Program-made: the position numbers and the translations under genes
Origin: Bacteroidia bacterium
GTDB lineage: Bacteria > Bacteroidota > Bacteroidia > Chitinophagales > Saprospiraceae
NCBI GenBank assembly: GCA_030429045.1
Contig: JAUIEA010000028.1
Location: 1 to 33,392, forward strand
Length of the DNA: 33,392 bases
Reading direction: 5' to 3'
Shown here: in pieces, positions 1 to 8,700 of the stretch
Numbering within the stretch: the first letter of the stretch is position 1
Layout of the letters: every line of letters begins with the position of its first letter
The notes under the pieces: generated by a model
The model's input: the letters and a program-made list of their open reading frames with translations, nothing else
Database searches by the model: none
What the model was told of the DNA's origin: nothing

Positions 1-49
1 CTTTGAGCGCTTTGATAATCTGCGCCTCTGTAAAATTGCTCCGCTTCAT
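1..49 (-). CDS. IS3-family transposase OrfA, N-terminal fragment
   Basis: An ATG at 49 (minus strand) opens a reading frame MKRSNFTEAQIIKALK that runs off the window. This is the stereotyped start of IS3-family OrfA proteins, the first turn of their helix-turn-helix DNA-binding domain, which normally carries on into a leucine zipper and a frameshift to the DDE-bearing OrfB. Sixteen codons are too few to name the subgroup. It is too short to be called by length-limited gene finders. Whether the element is intact depends on sequence outside the window. Confidence 0.7.
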   Translation of the reverse strand, partial: MKRSNFTEAQIIKALK

Positions 50-99
50 AAGTACAAAGTTTACAATTTTGAACTGTCTTAAAAAAGCGGAAGTCTACA
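1..99 (-). mobile_element. End of an IS3-family insertion sequence (cut by window edge)
   Basis: The segment reads, on the minus strand, from an end-like TGTAGACTTCCGC sequence at about 99 into the start of a transposase OrfA gene at 49. A TGTA/TGA-type tip 50 nt upstream of OrfA is the layout expected for the left end of an IS3-family element. Only this end is present, so the opposite inverted repeat and the target duplication cannot be checked. The outer border at 99 is an inference from the tip sequence. Confidence 0.65.
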
Positions 100-335
100 G
101 AACGAAATTTGCCTAATTCAGAAGATCTTCTTTCTTTCGAAGAAAACTACCGAAATCACTGGATGGGGTGGCGGTTCTGGTTGCTTCCATAACTCAACAA
201 AGAATGAAGAAGGCCGAACGCACAACACCAGACATCATGCCATGCCCCCTAGCGGTCGCACAGCAGATGTCATTACTCTTATTTCTAAGAGTCAATCAGG
301 TATATTTAACATGAAAATTACTGAAATTTGGACTC
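100..335. other. Intergenic stretch with one small inverted repeat
   Basis: No gene is supported here on either strand. The one structured item is a perfect 7-bp inverted repeat, ACTCTTA at 275-281 and TAAGAGT at 286-292, around a TTTC loop. It lacks a T-tract, so it is not a standard terminator. A TATATTTA at 301-308 is one base from the Bacteroidota -7 box TAnnTTTG and sits 27 nt before the ATG at 336. It could be the promoter of that gene, but no clear -33 box is seen. Confidence 0.3.
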
Positions 336-1061
336 ATGTATAAAGATCTCTCAAAAGTGTTTTGGCTCATATGTCTATTTCTGTTCGCGAACAGCATTGT
401 CCCAAATATAGCTACTGCTCAGACGACATATGGTATTCGTAGTGGTTTAAATCTATCTACCTTTCGACTTAGTATCGATGATAGTGACTCCGTTAATCCA
501 TTTCAGTTTGATTACGTTATGGGTATGGCATTGGGAGGGCATGTACGTTTCGGGATAGGAAAGTCTTTCTTCCTGCAGCCTGAATTACAATACGCAAGAC
601 TTGGAGGCAGTTGGCTTGAGGATGAAAGTTCTACAGAACAACTGACACTTACTTTCAGACATCACTGTCTTCAGGTTCTGATGTTGGCTCGCATGCATAT
701 TCCATATAAGCAATTCATTTTCCACATTCATGTTGGGCCCCATGTAAGATATAGTATAGGGAGCGCTTCATTTGAGACAGTTTTAGAATATGAAGATGAA
801 TATGAAAAGTATACAACGAAAAGCAAGGAGAAGGTTTCCTGGGATGATGTTGGAGAGAGTTTTCGTCGTTTTGAGCCAGGAGTTACCGCTGGTCTAGGGT
901 TTGATTTCCCATTGGGTCCAGGAAGAATAGGTGCAGACTTTCGTTTTCAAAGAGGTTTTTCAAGTTGGATTAATCCCGAACCTGGTTTGGTCTATTTTAG
1001 CAATATGAATTTCCAGCTTGGTTGTAGTTATTCAATGGTTATAGCTGACAGGAGGTCTTAG
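336..1061 (+). CDS. PorT-like outer-membrane beta-barrel protein
   Basis: A 241-residue protein with a clear Sec signal peptide: a positively charged start, a hydrophobic stretch at about 8-22, and a probable cleavage after the ATAQ at 26-29. The mature part opens with GIRSGLNLS, the first strand pattern of Bacteroidota PorT/OmpW-like small barrels. It continues as alternating aromatic and polar strands (GKSFFLQPELQYARLG, FIFHIHVGPHVRYSIG) and ends in a strand-like segment with aromatic residues. A charged Glu/Lys/Tyr-rich insertion at about 149-170 would be an extracellular loop. Such proteins sit in the outer membrane; the specific substrate or role is unknown. It stands alone between an IS end and a gene remnant, with codon use that is AT-rich. 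Confidence 0.8.
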   Translation: MYKDLSKVFWLICLFLFANSIVPNIATAQTTYGIRSGLNLSTFRLSIDDSDSVNPFQFDYVMGMALGGHVRFGIGKSFFLQPELQYARLGGSWLEDESSTEQLTLTFRHHCLQVLMLARMHIPYKQFIFHIHVGPHVRYSIGSASFETVLEYEDEYEKYTTKSKEKVSWDDVGESFRRFEPGVTAGLGFDFPLGPGRIGADFRFQRGFSSWINPEPGLVYFSNMNFQLGCSYSMVIADRRS

Positions 1062-1233
1062 TTTAACAGGACCCGTTTTTATCCAACGCCATTGCCACCA
1101 TTCCGATTCTTGAATCAGGAGTTGGTACAGATCGTAATAAACATGGTTGATGTAGGCCAAACCATGAGGACTTTACTACGATAAAACTTGTTTATAATAC
1201 AGAATGCCAGTTTAGACCTGGTCCCCGATCGCC

Positions 1234-1359
1234 CAGACCCAGGACCCCGATCTTGGCGCCATAGAAAAAGGACAGGTAGATGTCCTTCAGAACCTGTTTG
1301 CTGGGTGGGAAGGTCTTGCTGACCTTCTCCATGGTAAAAATGATCTTCTCGCCGGCCAT
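1234..1359 (-). pseudogene. ettA: 5' remnant of ettA (ABC-F energy-dependent translational throttle protein)
   Basis: From an ATG at 1359 the minus strand encodes 42 residues, beginning MAGEKIIFTMEKVSKTFPP and ending in the strand YGAKIGVLGL. This matches the start of EttA, an ABC-F ATPase of about 560 residues that binds the ribosomal E site and gates the first peptide bond according to energy state. Similarity stops exactly where the Walker A loop NGSGKST should follow; the frame then reads GDRGPGLN and soon ends. Nothing else of the two ABC domains is present, so the product cannot bind ATP. There are no frameshifts or stops within the 42 codons and the promoter is kept, so the break looks recent. 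The intact gene presumably lies elsewhere in the genome. Confidence 0.75.
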
Positions 1360-1380
1360 ATTGTCTTGTTTTGGCGGGTG

Positions 1381-1413
1381 CAAAGGTAGCTGAAAGCTTT
1401 TGAAAAACAGCAA
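1381..1413 (-). promoter_or_regulatory. Bacteroidota-type promoter of the ettA remnant
   Basis: On the minus strand TACCTTTG (1381-1388) matches the -7 consensus TAnnTTTG exactly. A TTG at 1411-1413 lies 22 nt upstream, close to the usual spacing of the -33 box. The box is 21 nt before the ATG at 1359, which gives a short leader typical of the phylum. Confidence 0.5.
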
Positions 1414-1749
1414 CGAACTTTAGAAATAGATCGTGTATCTTTCCTTGGATCTACTATCGGGAAGGAAGGAACTTTGTTCAACGTAGATATTTGGTGCAAA
1501 TGAATCCTTTGCAGTTGAAGTCTAAGGTCCCTTTTATGCGACCCTGATTTCCAGAGTTAGGATTCTAACAGGTCTTTATGTAAAGAAGTTGAAAGAGATT
1601 TTGGTACCCTCGGAAGGGGTCATTTAGGGAGGCTTTAACCCAATTTCAAACAGGCGCCTGGGTCTGCCAGATATATTTTAGTTAAAGTTATCTTTCGGGT
1701 TAGGTTATTGTCCAGGATTGAGATAATTTGCGAGACAAACCTAAGGGGT

Positions 1750-2490
1750 ATGAATCAACCTTTTACTGTTCTTCTACTTTATAGGAAGTTCAATGCTTGT
1801 CGAACGAAACAAGTGAGTCTACTCATATTGATGTTGCTCATCGCCGGTCTTTCATCTTCGTGCAAAAAGAAGTGTGCAATTGATGATAATGTCGAATGCC
1901 CTCAAGATGCATATCTTACTCTAGATGAAAAGAAATGCCAGTGCGTTTGTTTTAACGGCGGGTATACAGAGTATATCAGTGCCATAGATGGATTTAAAAT
2001 TTGTGTTCCACCTTATACTCAGGGGCTGGGTGAATATGAAGCATATATTTTGGATTATGCCCCTTCTTCAATTGATATCTGCCCTGTACGCCGTATTTTC
2101 TTTGTCAATTTAACATTTGATTTGATTATGAATAATAATAGTGATGCTTTATTAGATTATCCTTTTCAAGGTTTGATGGAATATTACGGAATTCCAAATC
2201 CAAATAATGCTGGTTACATAAGTGGAGGGGAGGCTTTTTACATGAAGAAAAATAAGCGCGACACCCTGTACTTTGATAAATTGATAGATTTTTGGCCCTT
2301 CAATTATTATTGGCCTTGCGGAAATGGAACAAAAGGGATAACCCCTAAATTTTCAGGTTTTGCAGTACGAAATGATACTTCATTGAATTGGGTCGTCAAT
2401 GTATATCATTTTGGAAAGGATAACTTTGATATCGTCAATGGTGTGGATCCCGATACGACTGTTCATTTCTTTATGTCAAGAGTATTCTGA
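1750..2490 (+). CDS. Cys-rich lipoprotein, first of a tandem paralogous pair
   Basis: I do not recognise a named family. The 246-residue product has a hydrophobic signal followed by the lipobox AGLSSSC, then KKK and a cluster of paired cysteines (CAIDDNVEC, then KCQCVC), ending in an all-beta-looking domain. It is probably anchored to a membrane on the periplasmic side or exported to the surface. The open frame extends to a TTG at 1708, but the ATG at 1750 is preceded by AAGGGG and is preferred; a GTG at 1813 would give the shortest, most classical signal peptide. It aligns along its length with the next gene: both have the Cys pattern, an IDG-x-x-IC segment, a YWP motif and a D-TTV ending followed by M-R-x-F. 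AT-rich like its partner. Confidence 0.65.
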   Translation: MNQPFTVLLLYRKFNACRTKQVSLLILMLLIAGLSSSCKKKCAIDDNVECPQDAYLTLDEKKCQCVCFNGGYTEYISAIDGFKICVPPYTQGLGEYEAYILDYAPSSIDICPVRRIFFVNLTFDLIMNNNSDALLDYPFQGLMEYYGIPNPNNAGYISGGEAFYMKKNKRDTLYFDKLIDFWPFNYYWPCGNGTKGITPKFSGFAVRNDTSLNWVVNVYHFGKDNFDIVNGVDPDTTVHFFMSRVF

Positions 2491-2518
2491 TTCTTAGATC
2501 CTCTCTACAAGCAAATTC

Positions 2519-3196
2519 ATGCATAGACGTAATTTATTTTTATTCTGTTTAGTGGCATTATTTGGCCAGTCGTGCCAGCATGATTGTCCTCTGGACAGGC
2601 ATGAGTGTGGGCCTTTTATTTTACCTGGATATGTCATTGATGAAATCAATTGCAAATGCAACTGTCCAGAAAGTGCGGATATTCAATATAGGAGTGAAAT
2701 TGATGGACAGATGATATGTGTCAAATCTTCTTCCTACCCGAAAGAAGAATTTTATGTACATGATTTTATCAATGAGGTAGATGGCTCGTACTTTCCAAGA
2801 GCACTTTTTAGAGTTGGGGTTTTGTTTGATACCATTGTGAGTACCACATTCAAAAATAAGTATCCTTATCAGGGCCGTTTATTTATTTATGGTGGCTCTT
2901 TCGATCGTGAGAATGGAGGTTCAACTCTTTGGACGAAAGGTTTTCAATACGCATTTTATTTAAGGGATCAGAATCGTGATCAATTGTTTTTTGACAACTT
3001 GTATTTGAGTGGCTATGGATACTGGCCAAGCCATGATAATAAACACCCTCGCTTATTCAGAGGCTCGGCAATCAGGACTGAAAATGCTCTTGATTGGACG
3101 TTGGATATATACAATACGAATGATGAGGAATTGATCATGAATGGCATCGCAATCGCAGATACGACTGTGAATATTCACATGAAACGATTGTTCTAG
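2519..3196 (+). CDS. Cys-rich lipoprotein, second of a tandem paralogous pair
   Basis: A 225-residue protein with a lipoprotein signal peptide (MHRRN, then FLFCLVALFGQSC, acylated Cys at about 19). The mature start carries the same paired Cys arrangement as its upstream neighbour (DCPLDRHEC, then CKCNC), then EIDGQMICV, FFDNL, YWPS, and a terminal DTTVNIHMKRLF. The shared layout shows tandem duplication followed by clear divergence. The gap to the first copy is 28 nt, so they are probably co-transcribed. The function is unknown. The gene converges on the nucleoside phosphorylase gene with only 14 nt between stop codons, and no hairpin terminator is visible there. Confidence 0.7.
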   Translation: MHRRNLFLFCLVALFGQSCQHDCPLDRHECGPFILPGYVIDEINCKCNCPESADIQYRSEIDGQMICVKSSSYPKEEFYVHDFINEVDGSYFPRALFRVGVLFDTIVSTTFKNKYPYQGRLFIYGGSFDRENGGSTLWTKGFQYAFYLRDQNRDQLFFDNLYLSGYGYWPSHDNKHPRLFRGSAIRTENALDWTLDIYNTNDEELIMNGIAIADTTVNIHMKRLF

Positions 3197-3210
3197 ATAT
3201 CCAAAAGAAA

Positions 3211-4047
3211 CTACTGATTTAGCATCCCAATAGCCTTGATCCAGGATCTCAATAACCGAAACAACCTCTCCTTCGCCCCCTCCACACTGGCCACCACATC
3301 CGCATGGCTAGTCTCCAGGATGCGTTCCGGAGGATAGCAGACATTGGTGACAACCGATACCGCACCCACCGTCAAACCCATATGTCGGGCTGCAATGACC
3401 TCGGGGACTGTAGACATACCGATGAGGTCACCCCCGATGCGATGGCAGAAGGCATACTCCGCCGGGGTTTCCAGGTTGGGACCACTGAGGCCGACATAAA
3501 CCCCTTCATGGAGGGGTATGCCCTCCCGTTGAGCACAGGCTTTGGCGAGATCCCGCCAGGCGGGTTCGTATGCATGGAGCATATCCGGGAAGCGGGTACC
3601 AAACCGGTCATCATTGGGGCCGGTCAGCGGGTTTTTGCCCATCAGGTTGATATGGTCCCGGATGAGAGACAGGTCACCAGCCTGATGATCCGGGTGGATT
3701 CCTCCGGCCGCATTTGTGAGGATCACCCCCTCCACGCCCCAGCGACCCAGGGTGCGGATCGGATGGACGATATCATCCATCGGCAGGCCTTCATAGGTGT
3801 GAAACCGGCCGGCCAGGCAGGCCACGGGGATTCCGTGGATGGTGCCGATCAGCAATTGCCCCTGGTGGCTGAGGACGGTCGGCACATGGAAATGAGGGAT
3901 ATCGACAAACGGAATGGAAACAGCATCGTCCAGTAATGCAGAGGCATCTCCGCCTCCTGTGCCCAGGACCATCCCCAGTCGGGGTTTCAGATTGGTCTTT
4001 TGCTGCAGCCACAAAGCCGCTTCTTCGGCATGTTCAAAGGCACCCAT
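3211..4047 (-). CDS. punA: Purine nucleoside phosphorylase (trimeric PNP-I family)
   Basis: The 278-residue enzyme should split inosine or guanosine, using phosphate, into base and ribose-1-phosphate in cytoplasmic purine salvage. The family landmarks are in order: phosphate loop LGTGGG (28-33), RFHTYEG (81-87), TNAAGG (111-116), GPNLETPAEY (189-198), GMSTVPEV (210-217), VTN (233-235) and a His at 248. By comparison with human PNP, Asn235 corresponds to the base-binding Asn243 and His248 to His257, which supports specificity for 6-oxopurines. The length is normal. The phosphate loop is unusual: most relatives have G-S/T-G-L-G, here the Leu is Gly. The gene is GC-richer than the lipoproteins beside it. 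It is transcribed divergently from the small lipoprotein at 4175. The symbol is by family; xapA-type specificity is not excluded. Confidence 0.93.
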   Translation of the reverse strand: MGAFEHAEEAALWLQQKTNLKPRLGMVLGTGGGDASALLDDAVSIPFVDIPHFHVPTVLSHQGQLLIGTIHGIPVACLAGRFHTYEGLPMDDIVHPIRTLGRWGVEGVILTNAAGGIHPDHQAGDLSLIRDHINLMGKNPLTGPNDDRFGTRFPDMLHAYEPAWRDLAKACAQREGIPLHEGVYVGLSGPNLETPAEYAFCHRIGGDLIGMSTVPEVIAARHMGLTVGAVSVVTNVCYPPERILETSHADVVASVEGAKERLFRLLRSWIKAIGMLNQ

Positions 4048-4089
4048 GGGAAATTATGTTTCACCGGGCAAGGTAGGATTTTACTGTTT

Positions 4090-4098
4090 CCCCCCCCC
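4090..4098. repeat. C9 homopolymer in a divergent promoter region
   Basis: Nine consecutive C residues (G9 on the minus strand) lie in the 127-nt gap between the divergent phosphorylase and lipoprotein genes, 43 nt from one start codon and 77 nt from the other. Tracts of this kind are prone to slippage and could change promoter spacing; that effect is inferred only from position. Confidence 0.7.
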
Positions 4099-4174
4099 AC
4101 ATTCTTTTCCTATATTCCGTTTATATGTGCAAGAGCCGGTATTTTCCGGTTGAACCTGTTCCATATCTCGAGTC

Positions 4175-4600
4175 ATGAAAGCGACCTCCTTCCTTCTTCT
4201 GTTGTTTGTATCCCTGGGCTTGATGACATCTTGTGCCCACAAGGATGATCAGATCCTCCAAAAGGACCAGTTGACCTTGCCCCATGGGGAATGGGTCAAC
4301 CACGAGGGAGCGGGGTGGCTCCTGGCAGATAGTATTGAGGATGGTCGTTGTCCGACAGACTATGTCTGTGTCTGGGAAGGTGTCGCCCTTGGCCAGATCA
4401 CCATTGATATTGCGGGGCAAATGCATCAGGTACCGTTCCAGGTCAAGGGGCTGTGTGAGGCCAATCCGAACCCCTGTGGGAATACCCTGGATACCCTTGG
4501 ATATCATATTCAGTTTGTTCAACTAGATCCATATCCACTCACATTCAATCCGATTCCCCTGCAGGACTATATTCTGAAGCTGGAAGTCGAAAAGCTGTAG
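4175..4600 (+). CDS. Small lipoprotein with a DGRCP-x-CVWEG motif
   Basis: A 141-residue protein with a textbook lipoprotein signal: MKATS, a Leu-rich core, and LMTSC with the acylated Cys at 20. The mature region contains EDGRCPTDYVCVWEGVA at about 55-71, the signature of a widespread but uncharacterised small secreted family in which DSRCP-x(3-5)-C-x-W-x-G opens a compact beta domain. Two more cysteines follow (about 94 and 100) and may pair. The function is not known; the protein is expected in the periplasm or on the outer membrane. It is divergent from the phosphorylase, and the downstream nadA is 110 nt away with a hairpin between, so it is probably its own transcription unit. Confidence 0.75.
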   Translation: MKATSFLLLLFVSLGLMTSCAHKDDQILQKDQLTLPHGEWVNHEGAGWLLADSIEDGRCPTDYVCVWEGVALGQITIDIAGQMHQVPFQVKGLCEANPNPCGNTLDTLGYHIQFVQLDPYPLTFNPIPLQDYILKLEVEKL

Positions 4601-4663
4601 GTCGGAGATTTGTCGGGCAATTCGGCGGTCACTTTGCAGGGAATCCCGATCTTTGACCCTGCT

Positions 4664-4689
4664 GACCGGAACCCTATCACCTTCCGGTC
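4664..4689 (+). other. Perfect 8-bp hairpin just upstream of nadA
   Basis: GACCGGAA (4664-4671) and TTCCGGTC (4682-4689) form a perfect inverted repeat around a 10-nt loop, and an extra CCGGAA sits 2 nt before the nadA start at 4711. No T-tract follows, so it is not a classical terminator. It could be an operator for a dimeric repressor of NAD synthesis or an mRNA leader structure; neither is shown by the sequence. Confidence 0.35.
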
Positions 4690-4710
4690 TGTTGCATTCA
4701 AAACCGGAAC

Positions 4711-5718
4711 ATGACCACTTCTCCCGAACAAATCAATAAAGATCTCTTTCAACATGGTTTTCTGCCGATCGAACCGGATCCAACCCTGGATCTGTTCGAG
4801 GAGATCGAGAAGCTGAAGAAGGAGAAGAATGCCATCATCCTGGCCCATTATTACCAGGATTCGGATATCCAGGATATTGCCGACTATATCGGAGACAGTC
4901 TCGGGTTGTCCCAGAAGGCAGCCAGCACTGACGCCGATATCATCGTATTTGCCGGCGTGCACTTCATGGCAGAGACCGCCAAGATGCTCTCGCCGCAGAA
5001 GAAGGTGCTTCTTCCGGATCTGAAAGCCGGTTGTTCGCTGGCAGACTCCTGTCCACCGCCCCTGTTCCGAAAATTCAAGGAAAAGTACCCCGATCATGTG
5101 GTCGTGAGCTATATCAACTGCACGGCGGAGATGAAGACCCTGACCGACATCTGCTGCACGTCCACCAATGCGGTTCATATCATCGAGAGCATCCCGAAGG
5201 ATAAGCAGATCATATTCACGCCCGATAAAAACCTGGGGGCCTATCTGGTGAAGAAGACCGGTCGGGACATGGTGATCTGGGACGGGGCCTGTATGGTCCA
5301 CGAGATCTTTTCCAATGAGAAGATCACCAAACTGATGGTCCGTCATCCCGAGGCCCAGCTGATCGCCCATCCCGAATGCGAGGCACATATCCTCGAAAAG
5401 GCCCACTTTATCGGATCAACGACCGGACTGCTGAACTACACGATCAACGATCCGGGCCAGGAATTCATCGTGGCCACAGAGGCGGGGATCATCCACCAGA
5501 TGCAGTTGCGCTCACCTGAAAAGACCTTCATTCCTGCCCCGCCGGAGAACACCTGTGCCTGCAATGACTGCCCGCATATGAAGCGGAATACCCTGGAGAA
5601 ACTGTACGTCTGCATGAAGTACGAGTTGCCGGAGATCCACCTTCCGGATTGGATCATTGAGGAGGGGCGACAAAGCATCGATCGAATGCTGGAGATCTCG
5701 GCAAAGGCGGGATTATAG
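4711..5718 (+). CDS. nadA: Quinolinate synthase NadA
   Basis: The enzyme condenses iminoaspartate (from NadB) with dihydroxyacetone phosphate to make quinolinate in de novo NAD synthesis, and uses an oxygen-sensitive [4Fe-4S] cluster. The 335-residue protein has the three-fold repeated fold with its usual motifs: ILAHYYQ (43-49), IGDSLGLS (60-67), [10 protein letters not shown] (82-91), [11 protein letters not shown] (106-116), NCTAEMK (136-142), TPDKNLG (170-176), WDGACMVHE (190-198), HPEC (220-223) and CACNDCP at 282-288. Cys108, Cys194 and Cys287 are the expected cluster ligands. Length and motifs are complete, so it should be active. No nadB or nadC gene is adjacent, so NAD synthesis genes are scattered here. 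The region is GC-rich relative to the next gene. Confidence 0.97.
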   Translation: MTTSPEQINKDLFQHGFLPIEPDPTLDLFEEIEKLKKEKNAIILAHYYQDSDIQDIADYIGDSLGLSQKAASTDADIIVFAGVHFMAETAKMLSPQKKVLLPDLKAGCSLADSCPPPLFRKFKEKYPDHVVVSYINCTAEMKTLTDICCTSTNAVHIIESIPKDKQIIFTPDKNLGAYLVKKTGRDMVIWDGACMVHEIFSNEKITKLMVRHPEAQLIAHPECEAHILEKAHFIGSTTGLLNYTINDPGQEFIVATEAGIIHQMQLRSPEKTFIPAPPENTCACNDCPHMKRNTLEKLYVCMKYELPEIHLPDWIIEEGRQSIDRMLEISAKAGL

Positions 5719-5782
5719 GGAGTAAGTTTGATGGGGATTATATACTTTGTGCCCCAATGCCATTCCTCTTCAGCGTAATAAT

Positions 5783-8700
5783 GTGATAAAAAAATATATA
5801 CTTCGACATCCAATTCAATCATTTGGCTTCGCAATCTTATTTTGTGCTACAGTCATATTGGTTTCTGATTATGTTAGGCTGATTGCTTTTAGGCAGTTAG
5901 CATATGAGTCGCAGCCAGCGAAAATCGTCCCAATGCCAGTCAAGTTGGCTGGGGATCGATTACGAGAAGGGAGGAATATTTCATTCTACAATAGTGACTT
6001 AGGTAATATTCCTGATAATTCTATCACTTTCATATTTCAAGACTCTGAAGGAAGGATTTGGGCCGGAAGCAGTATAGGTCTTCTCAAACATACCTCTAAA
6101 GGGTTTGAATCTGCACCAATAGAAAGATCAAATTCAACGAATAAATTCAATACAGATGTAATTGGGTATGACGTTTCGTCGCCCGGTTATATATATTTAT
6201 ATTATAAGGATATTGGCCTCTGTCAATATGATGTAAAGGCCCATTCTATGGAGATACTTGTGCCTGTAATCATCAATTATAAAGGCCAGCCTAAAGTTCC
6301 GATTCTCCGAAAAGATGAATTAATTTACTTTTCCCACTCACTCCCAGGCGAGTTATATATATATAATTTAGTAACAAGGGAGAATCACCTGACTACTGAG
6401 AGGATTTGTGGGGACTTTGTTCAAGGCGTAAAAGGGGGTGACGTTGGACTTTATTGCAGTGATTTAAATTCTCTTTGTTTAAAGTATATTGAATTGACTG
6501 GTGATACGATTGAGCACTTTTCAGAATATTCAGTGCAACCTAGTTATCATGATGTTGTAGAATTGGCTGGGGATACAGTTATGATCTTTAACCGCAACGG
6601 CATTACCGCATTATTGCATGATCGAGCAAATGATACTTTGAAAGTTGTCAACTGTGCAACAGCACCTGATGGAAGTACCATTTTCGAAGGGACTATCACA
6701 TCTGTAATGTTCGATTCCTTATCCAGGGAACTATATTTTTCTACTTGGGGCGGGATTGCTATTCAAAGTATTGACAGCTGGGATGTAGATATAGTGACAT
6801 CAAAGCCTACTCGCCAAAACCAAATACAAATCAAATATGCACCTGTTCGTGTAATATTGAAAGACAACAGTGGAGATTTGTGGCTTGGGTATTACGAAAA
6901 TGGAATTAGTCGAATAGAGAACCTGAATGTAACCTTTGGGAATTATTTAGGTCACGATGGAAATTTAGATCAGGAAATAAAGGATGTTCTTAAAATAAGA
7001 CGGGGGGTAAATGGTGAGTTGTTTTATTTAACAAAAGGAGGAATTGTTATCCAGGATGCGGGATATGGAGGGTATCAAATCCTGCGTGATAACGTAACGC
7101 CTGGTCGATCATGCAATAAAGATTGGTATCGTGATATTATACCATTGACTACACCGAACACATATTTAGTTGTCACTTGGGGTAATTACCCTTTGATTCT
7201 AAGTTTAAATGGAGACGAGTGGGCATTGAGCTCATTGAAGCCAGAAGTCGAAGTCTTCCCTTGCTTTTCTTTTTCCACTACAATTGATACACTTCTTGGG
7301 TACCGGATTTCATCCAATTGGGGCCAAGGAGATGCATTAATTGCTACAGATTCAACAGGAAAGCATCTGTATCGTTATGTTCGAAGAAAGGATGGATCTA
7401 TATTGACGCCTTCAAATTTATGCCGTGATGTTCATGTGGAAAGAGATAATATTTATTTGTCAATAACAGATAAAGGGTTGGTTAAGTTGGCGTTATCGCC
7501 AACCAGAGGTCATCGAGTAAATGGGGATACATTATTTTTAGATTTAATTGATCAGCAATTTGATACGACCTGCGTAGCTGCTAAAGTTTTAGCCCATTCC
7601 GAAGTATATTCAATTGTACATCGGATGCCAGACGAAGTAATTGCCCTTTCAAATAGAGGTGTCTTTAGTGTTCAGAATGACAACTCTGTTATGTATCATG
7701 ATATGCCTGATTTAGGGAAAATTGTTCCGAAGTGTGGAGTGCAAACGACAGACGGCCATTTATGGCTAGGTACTCCAATTGGGCTATTTGAGTACGATTC
7801 TAATTTGGAAAAATTAATTCATTTGTATAATCGGAATACAGGATTAATTTCACAAAATATTCAAGATGTATTTTTAAATGACGATGATCGGTTATTATTA
7901 GGAACTAAATTAGGGGTATCCTATTTAATCGATGATCCGATCAAGTTGTCTCAACCCTCAATAATTATTGATGAATTATTCTTTGATAGTGTGCAAGTTT
8001 TACCAGTAAATAATATATATATAAGCACTCCTGGAAGAAAAAGTGTTACGATTAATTATTCTAGTACTGATTATCAGGAATTGCCCCATAATAAAGTTAG
8101 GTATAGTATATGTAATGGAAATGATCGTTGGTTGGAAGTGTCACCTAGTAGGGAAATAGTGATGCCCCTTGCTCCGGGGATGTATGAGTTAAAAATACAA
8201 GAGTGTGACAGTTATGGGCAGTGGACTTCGCCGGTTACTTACATTTATTTGCAAATACCTTGTAAATGGTATTGGAGTGTATGGTTGTGGGTTTTATTAA
8301 TTGGTGGAATGGTTATGGTGTTTTTGCGAATTTGGCTTGACCATATTGAGACCGTTAAGGACAAGCAAAAGCTTAAAGATACTATTCAGTATTTGCGGCT
8401 TGAGACGATTCAGGCACAAATGAACCCGCATTTTGTATTTAATATGTTGGGCACTATTCAATATTTTATACTAAAAAATGATCGACTCTCTGCAAATAGA
8501 TATTTGGTAAAACTTTCTAATCTTATTCGAAATTTCCTTGATTCTTCTATAAATAGTTCCATAGGTGAAAACGGCTATATCCGAAATGAAATTACTTTAA
8601 GGAAGGAGATTGAATTGATTACTGACTATATGGAGTTTGAGCGGATTCAGATGAATGAGAACTTTGAGTTTGTTTTGAAAATTGATGACGAGGTGAATAT

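Larger units (their letters stand above)
1062..1749. other. Gene-poor stretch holding an ettA remnant
   Basis: Apart from the 5' fragment of ettA and its promoter on the minus strand (annotated separately), I see no supported gene here. Several short open frames exist on both strands but none shows a recognisable motif or a plausible signal peptide. A TATCTTTC at 1689-1696 is one mismatch from the -7 consensus TAnnTTTG and could serve the lipoprotein gene that starts at 1750. The mix of a broken gene and unassignable sequence beside an IS end suggests a scarred, rearranged locus. Confidence 0.4.

Noticed and set aside
1022-1168. Short minus-strand open frame with an aromatic-rich stretch (about 46 codons)
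   Set aside because: No start codon in a good context, no recognisable motif, and it overlaps the end of the barrel gene. Considered as a transposase or intron scar but not supportable.
1287-1499. 70-codon minus-strand open frame over the ettA remnant
   Set aside because: It is in a different frame from the recognisable EttA start and shows no motif.
3304-3936. 210-codon open frame on the plus strand
   Set aside because: It is antisense to the purine nucleoside phosphorylase, whose motifs are complete. The frame has no signal peptide or recognisable motif and arises from the high GC content.
4121-4522. 133-codon open frame on the minus strand
   Set aside because: Antisense to the small lipoprotein at 4175, which has a proper lipobox and a known Cys-Trp motif.
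4567-5406. 279-codon open frame on the minus strand
   Set aside because: It lies antisense to nadA, which has all family motifs. The translated sequence is rich in Asp, Gly, His and Leu in a way typical of a shadow frame.
5731-5778. Small ATG-started frame just before the sensor kinase
   Set aside because: Only 15 codons and in another frame from the kinase. It may be a leader peptide, but nothing in its sequence supports that.
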